DNA of 64,000 nucleotides from positions 20,023,376 through 20,087,375 of the forward strand of contig NC_092567.1 in assembly GCF_037975245.1 (NCBI RefSeq), given 5' to 3'. This document shows, piece by piece, positions 13,625 through 25,345 of the stretch. The first letter of the stretch is position 1, and every line of letters begins with the position of its first letter. Both the position numbers and the translations under genes were made by a program. A model generated the notes under the pieces. That model worked only from the letters and a program-made list of their open reading frames with translations. It was not told the DNA's origin and did not search any database. The stretch comes from Apostichopus japonicus (taxonomy: Eukaryota; Echinodermata; Holothuroidea; Aspidochirotida; Stichopodidae).

Positions 13625-13870
13625 GGAGTGTTAGCATGGTGTTTAACACCGGTGCCTTTCAATCATAAGGTCCCGAGTTCGAGTCACTCCAAGATTAATG
13701 TATGTCGTCCAGTTACAGAGTTGTTGACAATTGACAATTCATAATCATGGACGTTAAATATGAATCTAAGAGACTGACTTCGGTCAGCTTGCGGCTTTGA
13801 TAAGCCAATGATGGCTTCTTCGCGAGTTCCTGCTTGCAGGAGGATCTGAAATACATACATACATATATAT
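13625..13870 (+). mobile_element. tRNA-derived SINE, near full-length copy
   Basis: The head (13625-13690) has tRNA-like character: GGAGTG at the start pairs with CACTCC at its end, an A-box-like TTAGCATGGTG and a B-box-like GAGTTCGAGTC. The body (13730-13850) includes GACTTCGGTCAGCTTGCGGC and a GGCTTCTTCGCGAG box, and the tail is an (ATAC)n run. The body recurs in inverted orientation at 33640-33762, which establishes it as a dispersed family. Confidence 0.65.
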
Positions 13871-13891
13871 ATCTCAGGTCACCGTTGATGC

Positions 13892-14069
13892 GGTGCATTT
13901 ACACTACAGAGGTTGATCTCGACATCAAGATCAGATCCTGATCTCAGCCAGCAACAAACTAGGAGGATCTGATCCGGAATCTGAATTGCATTTACACTAC
14001 AGTCTTGATCTGGACATTGAGATTTGATCTCCACATCAAGATCAGATCCGGATCAAGTGTAAAAGCACC
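13892..14069. mobile_element. Small MITE-like element with terminal inverted repeats
   Basis: The left end GGTGCATTTACAC is matched 12/13 by the inverted right end GTGTAAAAGCACC. The interior has a partial direct duplication: ACATCAAGATCAGATCC appears twice, and GCATTTACACTACAG twice. No clear target-site duplication was found, so the superfamily is unknown. It sits directly after a SINE, forming a small repeat cluster. Confidence 0.6.
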
Positions 14070-14529
14070 CTAACGGTTCCATGTACACCCCCGAGAAGAC
14101 CAAAGGTTACATATACATTTAACTGTGGCCTCACAGGACTAGAAGCAGTTAAGCTGTGTTTATACACTATAATTTCTATTTAAGTCCCCTAGTAAGCCGG
14201 TAAACTGCAATGTCATTAAAACTTTTCATTTTTAATAATCTCATATTGCAAATGACTAGAAGGCATTGTAATGGATACGTTCTTCTACAGCAACAAAGGA
14301 ACAAAAAAAACCCCAACATGCTGCCATGATGCTGGAAGGCTTAAACATGACAAAGTTATACCCTTGATGGAAATTGAACAAGACATGTTCCCTTCTAAAT
14401 TGATTTACCTATATACATGTATGTTTTCAAGTTAAGTTGCATTCCTACCCTGCAGTGTAATTAGTTGGTTGAATAAAGGAACACGATAAACCTTCAAGGA
14501 ATTAAAAAATGCCACATTTGTAAGAATAA

Positions 14530-15145
14530 ATACAGAAGTGTTCAAAGGCCCGACATTCTTCAGATGTTCCAATGCTTTCGTAAGATTCCTGCTACTATAC
14601 ATAGTGAAACAACATCCCACTTTAACATCTACACTGGGATCCTCTGGACATTTATTTTCATTGCCGATAAATACCGATGTCTTTAAACGTTCCATCGTCT
14701 GTTATGGTGTTAATTTCTGGAATAGCTTAAAAGTCATGCATTAAGAAATATTAAGTACCTTAATTCATTTTCATTCAAGTTGAAAAATCATCTCTTATCC
14801 AAGTATCAACATCTATAGATCTACATTTGTCTCTGACTTTTAGTATTTCCCACATTATCACAATGCCTTTTTTGTTTAGTTTAGGGGTGGGGCGGTATAG
14901 GTCTTCTTGGTAAGGGGCTTTATTATCATGCCCTTATCCTTTACACATGTTATCTTTATTTTTGGTGGGCTTCTTGTACAAGCTACGGCTTCCAAGCCCT
15001 TCCACCATTTTCTCTCCGTAATTTCCATTATTTTTCTTTTATATGATTTATTACTTATTATTTTCTTTGCATGGTATTATCTTCACCATCTTATTATTAT
15101 ATAAACATTGTGAGGAAATGGATCAAATAAATGAAATGAAATGAA
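14530..15145 (+). mobile_element. 3' remnant of a CR1/jockey-like LINE (reverse transcriptase C-terminus and 3' UTR)
   Basis: The + strand frame at 14538-14741 gives FKRSIVCYGVNFWNSLK, matching the usual end of non-LTR reverse transcriptases (K-x-S-I-x-x-x-G-x-x-x-W-N-x-L). Just past a stop, another frame gives LNSFSFKLKNHLL, the usual continuation. So the coding part is broken. It is followed by a 3' UTR-like region ending in a TGAAATGAAATGAAAT tail at 15130-15145. No catalytic domain remains. Assignment to the CR1/jockey side is by motif memory only. Confidence 0.55.
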
Positions 15146-15302
15146 ATCATGAAAAGCCACCTCATTTAAATGTTTCAAATCCCAGCTGAAGACATTTCTG
15201 TTTTGTAGATATTTTCATCTTTAAGCTCTCATCTGCGCCTTTGAACAAGCCTTCGGCACTGGATTTATGGCGATTTGTTAAGTGATTTATTTACATTACA
15301 TT

Positions 15303-15704
15303 ACATTTACATTCTCTGCCATGTTTTACCAAGTTTAAAGCTCGGGATTATATACACAGTACTGGAGGCAGCTCAACACCTGTTGTTTAGCATCCTACAG
15401 ATGTAGTAGCCTATGGCATTTAAAGTAAGTGTAATCCATTCCTATTACCAATGTTAAGGTCAACCGTATTAAGCCGGCCGCACCTGACCCAACTGAATGC
15501 AGACCGATTCAACTTGACCATAGTAACAGTAGTAGTAACATCAACTTCATTATAACTTCATTTGCTTATGACAAAAAATTACTGCAAGCTTTTACTGAAA
15601 AGAAAACTGTTTGGGCTTTTAACTTGTGCAAACAATTAAAAGCTAATTTTTGCAAAATAGTTTCTGTTTTTCTGGTGGAGGGAAGGCTTATGCAATTCCA
15701 AAGT
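15303..15704. repeat. Tandem duplication, copy 1
   Basis: About 400 bases beginning ACATTTACATTCTCTGCC, repeated immediately downstream at 15705-16335 with scattered substitutions. It includes CAACCGTATTAAGCC and GAATGCAGACCGATTCAAC in both copies. Copy 1 keeps the uninterrupted word GACAAAAAATTACTGCAAGC, the empty site of the insertion in copy 2. Confidence 0.85.
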
Positions 15705-16335
15705 ACATTTACATTTTCTGCCATGTTTTACCAAGTTTAAAGCTTGGGATTATATACACAGTTTACTTGGAGCGGCTCAACACCTGTTGTATAGCATCCT
15801 ACAACCGGTAGCCTATGCCAATTTAAAGTAAGTGTAATTCATTGCCATTACCAATGTTTAGGTCAACCGTATTAAGCCAGCCACACCTGGCCGAACTGAA
15901 TGCAGACCGATTCAACTTGACCACAGTAACAGTTGTAGTAACATCAATAGATAATCTTGGATAGCCAGACATATTTAACTTCATTTGCTTATATGACAAA
16001 AAAAAATAATAAATAAAAAAATAAAAATAAAATGAAACTGTTAGCAAACTGCCTATCCACTAGAGAGCCTGTGTAGGAGAATGTGTAAAAGTAAGTTGGC
16101 CTGACGTTTTGATCCTAGCAGGATCTTCTTCAAGTTGGCCTGACGTTCTAAGTTGGCCTGACGTTTCGATCCTTGCAGGCCAACTTACTTTTACACACAC
16201 AAAAAAATTACTGCAAGCTTAATTTAAAAGAAACCTTTTTGGGCTTTTAACTTGTGCAAACAATTAAAAGCTATTTTTTTAAAACACATTCTTTCTTTTT
16301 CTGGTGGAGGGAAGGCTATGCACTTTCCAATGTAA
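15705..16335. repeat. Tandem duplication, copy 2 (carries an insertion)
   Basis: The same sequence as 15303-15704, starting ACATTTACATTTTCTGCC. The match breaks at about 16000 and resumes at 16201 (AAAAAAATTACTGCAAGC). The 200 extra bases are a dispersed repeat absent from copy 1. Confidence 0.85.
16000..16200 (-). mobile_element. Inserted dispersed element (hairpin-repeat family, longest copy)
   Basis: It is present only in copy 2 of the tandem duplication, so its boundaries are given by comparison with the empty site. Flanks share ACAAAAAAA on both sides, a possible target duplication (weak because it is poly-A). On the + strand it runs from AT-rich sequence and ACTGTTAGCAAACTGC through GGCCTGACGTTTTGATCC, then TAGCAGGATCTTCTTCAA. 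The GGCCTGACGTT box is repeated three times, suggesting internal rearrangement or a dimeric end. Confidence 0.7.
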
Positions 16336-19300
16336 ATATAAAAAATAGTTAAAGTACCAAAAGAAGAAAACCATTACTACACAAATTGGGAGGTGCTAGT
16401 GACAATGAATTTCTATATATGTATACTATAGCTCTGATATTAAAGAAAGACATTGATTTTCTTTGTTACCCCTATAATAAATTTATTTTTAGATCACTGG
16501 TTTGTACTGGACCCCTACAATTGTTACCAGGGGGGCAGCCTTGGGGCTCAAGTACTAGATGACAGACAGCATAAGCTTAGGATTGAGATGTAAAAACTGT
16601 CAAGTTTAATAAATATATGAACTGACCTGCATATGTTGATGAAAAGAATTGCTGACATATGTACCCTAAACTAGCAAAAGTTATATCTTGCCAATCTGTA
16701 AGTCTTCCAGCTAGCAGGCTTATATACCCAAACACATGTTGTCAAAATGTAGCTTATAATATTCAATCCTTTTAATAGACAGACTTAAAAAAAAAACCTA
16801 AATAAATTGCATTTTAAGATTGATTTTTCCTTTTTGTGTAGGTTGACCTCCCTTCAAACTAAATAATGTACCAAGACCCCTCCCCTGCACCCCTCCTTCG
16901 CCCCTGTCCATTCCGTACCCCTAATATTAATTGAAACAACTATACTATATGAACTCTCTGAAGTTCATCAAGGGAAGCTTGGGCCTAAGGGCGTACATAC
17001 TCCCTGCTCGGGTAATACTTGCCTGGTTTAATTACCAGAAGCCTGTCTGAAAAATCTATGTTCAGTGTTGTTGAGCAAGCTATATGTGTTACTATTGAAG
17101 GGGTAACTATTGGGGAGTGGGGGAGGTGACTGCATTCTGGCTGCATGCAAAGAAAACTGTCAAATCATTGCTCCCTTCCCTTTTTTTTTTGTATTCCTAT
17201 AAATTCACAGTGCATGGATACAGTTTTCACTAAAATTTCTCTTTTTACCTGAAATTTGATAAATATGTGTGACAAATAAATAAAGAGTTAAGGTCATCAG
17301 TATTTCTCCCCTCCCCTCCCCCCTAACCTCCCCCACATTCCATCACACACACACACACAAACAAAAGAGCCAAAATCAATTCGTTATCAATCATCAAAGT
17401 GTTTAACCAGCTCAATTTTGCATGCCTTCATTACTGTAGCAATGAGTTGAATTATTTGACCTTCATCATGTAAATATATTTTTCTTCTTTGAATATTTGG
17501 GAAAAAACCTTAGGGCTGTAGAACTTTTGCAAAAGTATTATATACAGCTTTCAGACTACTTAACTTATATATGAGAATGCTACAGCCTGTAATGATTAAA
17601 GATATTGTTTTGTATTGTTATATTACATCATTATTAAAATGTACCTGTATAACAACTATCTCTAATAGCTATCGATATCAATATTTGCTTGCCTTTAAGA
17701 CGAACAACCTGATGGGTGAAACTATGCAATTGTCGGTCAGACCGGGGCCTAACGAGCCTACATAACTCTGACTTAAATGACATCTAAGATAGCTGCAAGA
17801 AAAGTACAGGGATGTCAGCACATGTGGTTTTTGAGATGGGGGTATAAGAACTAGGAGGGACCATGCAAATTACAATGTTCTATACTGGTGAAATTGCAAA
17901 GTGTAGCAACACCACCTTCTAGTGAAAATCACTGCTGTGAGAATTACCAAGAGGCCCATGGCTCTCCCTCCCCTCCCTCCTCACGAGGTCCCTGCAACCC
18001 CCACCCCCCACCCACATTCTGAACACTTAGGCAAATATTATAGGCCATTATTAGGCCCTAAACGTATCTATACTCCTTGATTTTTCACTCACCATTGACT
18101 TCAAAATGATCTGCAGTGCTTAAACCCTTTCGACCTGATGAGGAGAAGTATTTTGTCACTGCAGCAATACTGCTGGACTCCAAGTTGCTTGAAGACTTGT
18201 CTGTGCTGTGTGAACTTGTCTCAATCAAAAGTCTCCAATTACAAGACTCCCAGCATGTTCAGAAGTCCTGAAAGGAGAGAGATAAAACTATCAAGGTCAT
18301 ATCTAATGCAATCAAATCTCTCCCACAAAGGTTAAACTTGACCACATGTGGTCCTACCATTTTTCACAACTAATTGCTACAAGTGGTTAGACTCCTGGGG
18401 GCATACAGAACACTAATAGTTTCGGCTTTTCTTCTCCATGTTTTTCTCTCTTCTTTCTTTTCTCTCTCTTTCAATTGTTGCTTTGTTTATACCGATTATT
18501 TTCAGAGCTCTTCTCTCCCCCCTTTTGAGTAAAGCTTTGATTAATAATATATTTTATGGTCAAACAAAGTGTTTGTATAATCCTTAAGTAGGTGTTATAT
18601 TCCTAACTTTTACCGGCGGCGTTAAGAATGTAAGAATTTCGTTTTTTAAGACAGGCACGATATAACAAAACAATGAGCAACTCGGTTAAATATAATCAGT
18701 GTGCATTATTTACTTACTTGCTTTTTTCTTTGTATAGTCGTAACCTATTATTTGTAAATTTACATATCAATTACTAAATGCTTTAAGGAGTATTCTTTCC
18801 GGGAAGTTGTGACCCTACCTATTATACACATTCAAGATTTTCTGATTAAACAATAAAATAATTCATTTATCAAAGTTTAAAAAAATACTATGATGGTGTT
18901 GGCATTAAGCGGTTGTTGAAGTTTGAGCATGGGTGGCCATTATTTGACTTTCTCAGTTTACATTTACATCCACTTAATTCATTAAGATGTTCCAACAAAT
19001 TATCCCTAATAAATTCCTTCCTTTACCCAAAGTCCTTTACCCAATCAATCAAATGAGAAAACAGGGAGAAGGGAGGGGCTGGTGGGGCTAGTGGGGTGGG
19101 TGTGGGGTGGAAGAGGGGAGAGTGCTTATAGACTCTTAAAGTAAAATGAGCAAATATGAACAGGAAGCCAGTTGTGCAAGGTGAGCATGGAAAAAGGCTT
19201 GTGCACAATTAGTTTTGTATCATGACAATATCTAAGTATTGCCAATAATTATGTCTCTCAGCTTTTGTGGTTCCAATAATTTTTTGTAGTTGGATCTCAT

Positions 19301-19903
19301 GGTCCTCCCTCTCACATGTACCCTTGACTTTGATGACAGTGCACTTCTGGATATGTCTTTATCCAGTGAATTTTTACAAGGCTGAAGTAGAGATCCCATT
19401 ACGTTGATGATTTAGTGTGCAACTTATAACGTCTATGGGGAAATTTTATGGAGTATATTTGCTACCTAAAGAGCATCCCAGAATGGCCTCTTTGAAGTTG
19501 GAACCAAATGAAGGCCTAATCCTTCTTTTTATTAGAGCTTATTAAAGGGAGATCCATCCATGGCAGCTCTGCGGTGAGATTATTGTCTAATGGAAGCATC
19601 ACCTCCTAAATACACAGTACAACAGTGAACTACTATAATGTGTGGTTCAATTTAAGGCCAGGAGGGGGTGTATGTAGGGTGCATGTTGTGGTTTAAGGAA
19701 TGGTCACTTGAAGCTCAGGAATGTCACCTTGCTAAGGACATGTACTTAGTCATCAGTGGTTGTGGTAAAAAGTTTGTTTACAGTTTGGTCAAAGACCTTT
19801 CAACTTTTCACTTTTTCATCCATCTAAATTTACATGATTTATTACAGAATTGATATAAAGGTAAACAATTGATATACTAGCCACACACAGTAGGTAGCAT
19901 GTC
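16336..19903. other. Intergenic sequence, no gene seen
   Basis: The stretch has short simple repeats, including (CA)n at 17346-17360, and pyrimidine-rich runs near 16880-16920, 17310-17340 and 17965-18015. No open frame carries a domain. Confidence 0.5.
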
Positions 19904-19970
19904 AAGTTTACTACATCCTTACAGTAAATAAAGAAGCCTTCTTTATTTACTGTAAGGATGTAGTAAACTT
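19904..19970. repeat. Perfect 33-bp palindrome with 1-base centre
   Basis: The left arm 19904-19936 (AAGTTTACTACATCC to AAAGAAG) is the exact reverse complement of the right arm 19938-19970, with a single C between. Pairing stops at once outside the arms. It can extrude as a cruciform or transcribe into a perfect hairpin. The almost absent loop is unlike a typical microRNA precursor. Confidence 0.92.
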
Positions 19971-20754
19971 CAGGTTTTTGTCATTTTTGTTCTTAAATGT
20001 TTATACTGTAATCAAGTTAGACAGGAAATAATTATGCTGATGTAGAATAACAGAAAGCTAAGCAAAACACGGACAAATTGCTGCAAAAATGCAAATTGTT
20101 TAAGATAGCAATGCATGATAAATAAAACGTGACCACTAATTAATATCCTGAAATATATCTAAAATATTCCAAAATATGTTAGAACTTGAAATACAAGTCA
20201 CCTACGCATGCATGCTCAAATTTTAGTATGCAGCACATTTGTTTACCTCACTGAGACCTGAAAATTAAAAATTTAGAATGGCTAGTCCCGGTGAAAGTTA
20301 TACTGATGAAAGAGGAATTAACATACGCTAAATGTTCCGGTGAAATTTTTGCACAATGTGTGATGATGACATCACTTCTGTTTTGCATTGGTTTGATTGG
20401 TTCACTCTGTACTAGACACATGTGACAATTTCACCTATCTATATCTCCTCATTTCAGCAGAATAGTTATATGTTATATATTCCTCTGTCACCAGTCAAAT
20501 ATAATATTTTATCTTGATAAAATCCTTTTGAACACTCATCAAGCCAGTCTGTGAGATACTTTCTGTGGTCGGAGGAGCTTCCATGCAAGCAGTACTTTTG
20601 AAAAAATTATTTTTAACACAATAAAATTTTAGGCCAATCATGAATATATTATATGCTTTTAATCCAATAATAAGGAAGTTCATGTTCTTGACATCTTTCG
20701 GCTTCTCTGTGGTTGTAATGTGTGAATCGATCAACCTCATTATAGATATACTCT

Positions 20755-21142
20755 ATTCCAGGCATATACTGTAATAGAGATTCGACTGTGAAAGATTGAC
20801 ATTTATAGATTTATCAGTCCAACTACATGAAAATCACCCAGATTTGAATCAGATGCTTTCAAACTCTTACAAGTGTACCTTCCCAGATTATAACTATAAG
20901 TGAAAGTGTGAAAGATTGATATATAGATTTATCAGTCCAACATCATTAAAATCACCCGGACTTGAGTCAAATGCTTATACAAACTCTTACAATTGTACTT
21001 TCCCTCTATCCAGGCATATACTGTAGTAGAGTTTTCAACTGTGAAAGATTGACATTTATAGATTTATCAGTCCAACTGCATGAAAATCACCAAGATTTGA
21101 ATCAGATGCTTATATACAAACTCTTACAAGTGTACCTTCTCA
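20755..21142. repeat. Diverged tandem repeat, three ~120-130-bp units
   Basis: GTGAAAGATTGA begins at 20788, 20908 and 21041. Each is followed by TAGATTTATCAGTCCAAC, an AAAATCACC box and an ACTCTTACAA box. The word GGCATATACTGTA precedes the first and third units. No coding potential is shared between units. Confidence 0.8.
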
Positions 21143-22199
21143 GCTGTGTATCATTATTACATGTACTGAATTCCCATCCAATAGGATTCAAAAGGTCTAA
21201 CTTTGTAATAAAAGAGGACTTCAATGGGCCAAATGGACCGGTTGAGAGGTAAATGTAACTTTTAAGGCTACACCCGGAGAAACCCTCGATGGAAGAAACA
21301 TACCACGTCGTCGATACCAAACTTTCCTGACATAGTTTCTTTTATATTGGCTGTTTGATCTATCACTGCTGGTCAAACTTTACCAGTCTTTTCAAAGCTG
21401 ACAACGGCTACACTTCGAATGAAAGAAGAAGTCAATGCATGCAGGAGGGTTAATTTGCTCTAAAAAGAGTCACTGGCCATGGCTAATCCAGGACCTACAA
21501 AGACCACAGAGGAAGAGGTGAGATTGCACAAGTCAGTTATTGATCACTAGGCTCTGCCTTTCTTGTAGAGAAACATTCCAAACCTTCTTAAAAGGACCAC
21601 AGAGTGGGCAACATTCCAAGCAAAGTGTCAGTTCTGATGCATAGTTAATCTGCTTATAGTGAGCTAGTATAGTCACCCTTACAGATTCTACTGGTGCCTT
21701 TCATTCAATCAGTGTTATAGATCTGTTGGAAGGATTATAAAATACCTTGCCAGGATCTTTGCCTTTCTTCTCTTTTAAGATTATATTAGATAGTTTACAG
21801 AGTATGTTAATACTTATGAACTAATACAGTATCATTTTCTTTTAAGTTACTATTAAAAAGTAAACAGTTTTAACTTTCAAAAGTTGGCCAAGTTTGTGAC
21901 TTAAATTTTAAAAGAAGACATCCAATCAAATTGAAAAAAAAACCTGACAAATTTACTTTGTCTCAAAAACTTAATTATTGACAATATAATTAGTACATAT
22001 CCAAGGCAATAAATTAGTGTCCAAAATTTAGTTAACTTATATTTTGTGTAGAAGTTTTCAGGTTTATAAATTGTATTTTCTTACATTTACTGAAAATGAT
22101 AAAGTGCACTGTGTACTAACACTTACAATCCTATCATTGTGTTCTTATGTGGTCGTTAATATGTCATTTAGCTATGCCATATATGTGAAAAATGTTTCC
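21143..22199. other. Intergenic sequence, no gene seen
   Basis: AT-rich sequence with no recognisable element between the tandem repeat and the CUB-like frame. Confidence 0.5.
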
Positions 22200-22454
22200 T
22201 GTCCAAGGAGGAGGGGTAAGGGAGAAGGAAAGATATATAGCTCTGGCTATTTTTCTCTGAATTCTAAGGATGCATGCTGGATCAGACTCTGGAATACATA
22301 CCACCTCTTGTTACGTACAAGATCATTATTTACCTTTTTCCGTCAAATTTACGATACATGTGGCAAATCTAAATTACCCCGGCATCCCTATTCTATAATT
22401 GGAGATACATCTGCTAACATAACTGTCTATGTTAATCATCCTTTAGCTATATAA
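22200..22454 (+). CDS. CUB-like domain exon or pseudo-exon
   Basis: The open frame starts at a cysteine and reads GKIYSSGY, then CWIRL, then IYDTCGKSKLP, then ANITVYVN, ending in a stop at 22452. The order matches a CUB domain: G-x-I-x-S-P-x-Y near the start, C-x-W-x-I, a late C-G-x-x-x-P, and a final hydrophobic strand. The middle is shorter than the usual ~110-residue domain and the proline of SPxY is missing. CUB domains are extracellular beta-sandwiches in secreted or membrane proteins. No neighbouring exons were identified and no good donor is seen, so this could be a terminal exon or a dead fragment. Confidence 0.35.
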   Translation, partial: CPRRRGKGEGKIYSSGYFSLNSKDACWIRLWNTYHLLLRTRSLFTFFRQIYDTCGKSKLPRHPYSIIGDTSANITVYVNHPLAI

Positions 22455-25166
22455 CATCACTCTGTGCACAGCATGGACCATCATTACTTCATGCATTGGG
22501 GACATGTTCATCATCCAGACCCTCGTACTCTACCGCACTGCCTATCAGGCATTACCCCAAACCTATAACCTGCAATTAATTAACTCAAGACAGGGGTCAA
22601 AGGTCAGGTAACACCTGTACAATTAAAATCTGAAAAAATCATACCAAACAAGACACAAGTCACCATGGCCTAATTTGGAATTTGGATACAAACAACGGTC
22701 TGGGATGTACGTAAACCAGGCTTTACCGAAAACATCAAGTTTTAATCAAAGTCGATGTTTAAAGGCATGGGAGGAGGGGGGGGGGGTATAATTCAGTGTT
22801 TGGAATGCAGAATTTACCAGCCGAGCTTTGACTGACAAGGCATGACTTTGTATTTGATCAAAGCCAAATGCAAGGCACAGCTCCTTGGAATGATCAAGGC
22901 GGGTCGGTGATTTATGATCGAAACTGCGACCATGTTGCAAACTATTTTGGGCATTCGGCGAAACAAACCGTTAACATTAAACTAGCTCCCTGAATTACGA
23001 CACTGTGGCAGACTGTTTACACAAGGTGGGAGGGTTCATACGTATCTTCGGGATGCTAATGAATTAAAAGACCTTTTTATGGAGGCTACAGCGAGATGAT
23101 TACAGAAATATGAGAACGGTGAGGTGGAAAAGTAAAATTAAACATTTGGATAGGACTGCAGATTCAACCAAGAAGCAATAAGAACAGGGTGAAAAAAAAG
23201 TAAACTTTGACTACGATTTCATGCATCAAAGTTTGATCATATTCGAGTGTGGCCTTAAATACGTTGACAGCCTTGACAACATAATTTACTGTATTGCATG
23301 GGTCTGAGAATTCAACTTAGATTGCAAAATTTATGCCAACTCCTATCTTTCGATTGCAAATTTAGCAGAAATTTTACAAATTACTGGAGACTATATGCAT
23401 CCAAAAACTTATCCCTCCAGACAAACATTTATTTTTCACCAAGAAAGGAACCTTTTATTAGGGGTCATGAAAATAAATAATGAGTGTTTGACAAAGAAGG
23501 ATCTTCCTCAATTTTCCAGACTTAAACTTTAAGATTTGAGGACTTTCAAGACCCAGAAAAGAGGTTTTTTATTTGACCTACTTTTTCAAGACTTTTCCCA
23601 TTTTTCATCAGCATAAATTGCATGCACAAAAACAAGCTCACAAATGAAATGCCAAATTTAGTATGTCCTTACATTGTCCCCCCCCCCCCCAATAATCCTG
23701 CACCATCCATACTGCCATCCCTCCCTCCCTCCTTCCCCTTCCACCAACCCTCCCAAAAGGTTGCAATGGTTTACACTAAAAAAAGTTATACTTACCATTC
23801 ATGCATTCAACAATTCAGGGATGATCCAAAACTTTACTGAAGAACAGGTCGCAACAAGTCAGTACAATTTCTACAGATTTCCAGCAAGTTGTAAATTCCT
23901 CTGAGAAGGTATAGTATTATCCACACAAGCTCTGGATTTTTAAAACAAAATCTGTTGAGAGAATAGTCACATTACAGTACTTTGTATAACATATATCCTT
24001 CAGGTACAGCTCAGGCTCCAGCCAAGTATACACCTTTTTGAAATCTCTGAATAAAGATTAACCTTGATAATATACCACCTTACTAAATAGAAGTTTTTAT
24101 CCAATATTTTATAGAAGCGATATAGAGAAGGTGCTAATAAGTTATCATGCAGCAGAAGGTAACAAACAAATGAAAAGCCCCCCACTAAACCAATCACCAC
24201 AAGTTGTGAATTACAAACAATGCTAAAGTAGAGATAAGCCAGCATGAGTTCACACCTGAGATTCAGCAGTAAAACTGAAATCTTTAGAACACTTGTAAAT
24301 CGCCGCCTTCAAAAAGTTTCTTACCTCTCTTTACCCTTTACTCCATGCGGTGAACTCCAATGACCCGTAATCAGGAATTCTCCAATCGATTGTTGAATGC
24401 ACAATCACCCACCCATAGCATACTTTATATGAGTAGATTCTTCTACACAGCGGTGCCTCTCACATCCAGGGAATGGGGTCCGGCTTAGATCGGATCAATT
24501 CACGGCATGCAGGCAGACGGGCTGGTAACTCTTTTTAGCTATACTCTTGTCCGTACTACTACGTACCTCCGGGGCAACACTTGCCCTACTTCAATGAAAG
24601 CAGAGACGGATTTGTGTCGGAAGATGCTGCAAGCAGATAAAGATTTGCGTTAGAGATATTTTAACGGTTTGAAAGAGACTATTGTTGCAACAGGGTAAAG
24701 ACGCTGTATTGATCTGTGTGAGGTCTGAGGGATTAGTGGAAAATTTGAAGTGGTGACATTCCGGGTGCATCCAGAAACATAAATCGGCCCTTCAAGTGTT
24801 CTACCGGATTATACAGACCTGAAGCCAAAGATGTAGTAATAACAGTCTCAAGAAGATGATGACAAACCTATGAAAACTGATGAAGGATCACACCAGACAA
24901 AGCATAATATTACACGAGACACACACATATATATATATATATAGATAGTTGCCATTTCATGTGATATTTGAGAGTTACGGATAAGAGCCAGTAGGACCTG
25001 CAATTAAAGCCCAGTTTTACACTTCATTGAAACAGCATTTTTTTGAGCTAATTATAAAAGACATGTGATATGTGGACATGATTGGACAACTTAACGGAAA
25101 GGGGGGTTGGGGAGGGGGGGGAGGTTAAAGAATAGCGAAAAATTTATATGGAATTTTGGGAAGAAG

Positions 25167-25197
<31 letters not shown>

Positions 25198-25239
25198 TAA
25201 TATTTAAGCTGTCCATTTTATTTTTCATATTCATATTTT
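22455..25239. other. Intergenic sequence, no gene seen
   Basis: Poly-G/C runs occur at 22776-22787 and 23678-23690. A region at 23500-23590 resembles 1676-1740, implying an old dispersed repeat. A short TATA tract lies at 24926-24943, and an alternating (TA)n at 25167-25190. Confidence 0.45.
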
Positions 25240-25345
25240 AAGGGTTTTGTCATTTTGTTGGCACTGTAAAGCGCTCTGGAACATGCTTAAGCATGAAAGA
25301 GTGCTATATAAATCTGGTAAATAATATTAATAATATCAGATTACC
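25240..25345 (+). mobile_element. SINE/LINE-type 3' tail
   Basis: GTAAAGCGCTCTGG, AAGAGTGCTATATAAATC and a following AATAATATTAATAATA run form the pattern (GTAAAGCGCTTTG, GCGCTATATAA, then a trinucleotide tail) known from 3' ends of several metazoan SINE/LINE families. Only the tail is recognisable, so orientation is inferred from it. Confidence 0.45.

Noticed and set aside
19904-19970. microRNA precursor
   Set aside because: The hairpin is perfectly paired with a one-base loop and no bulges, unlike Drosha/Dicer substrates.
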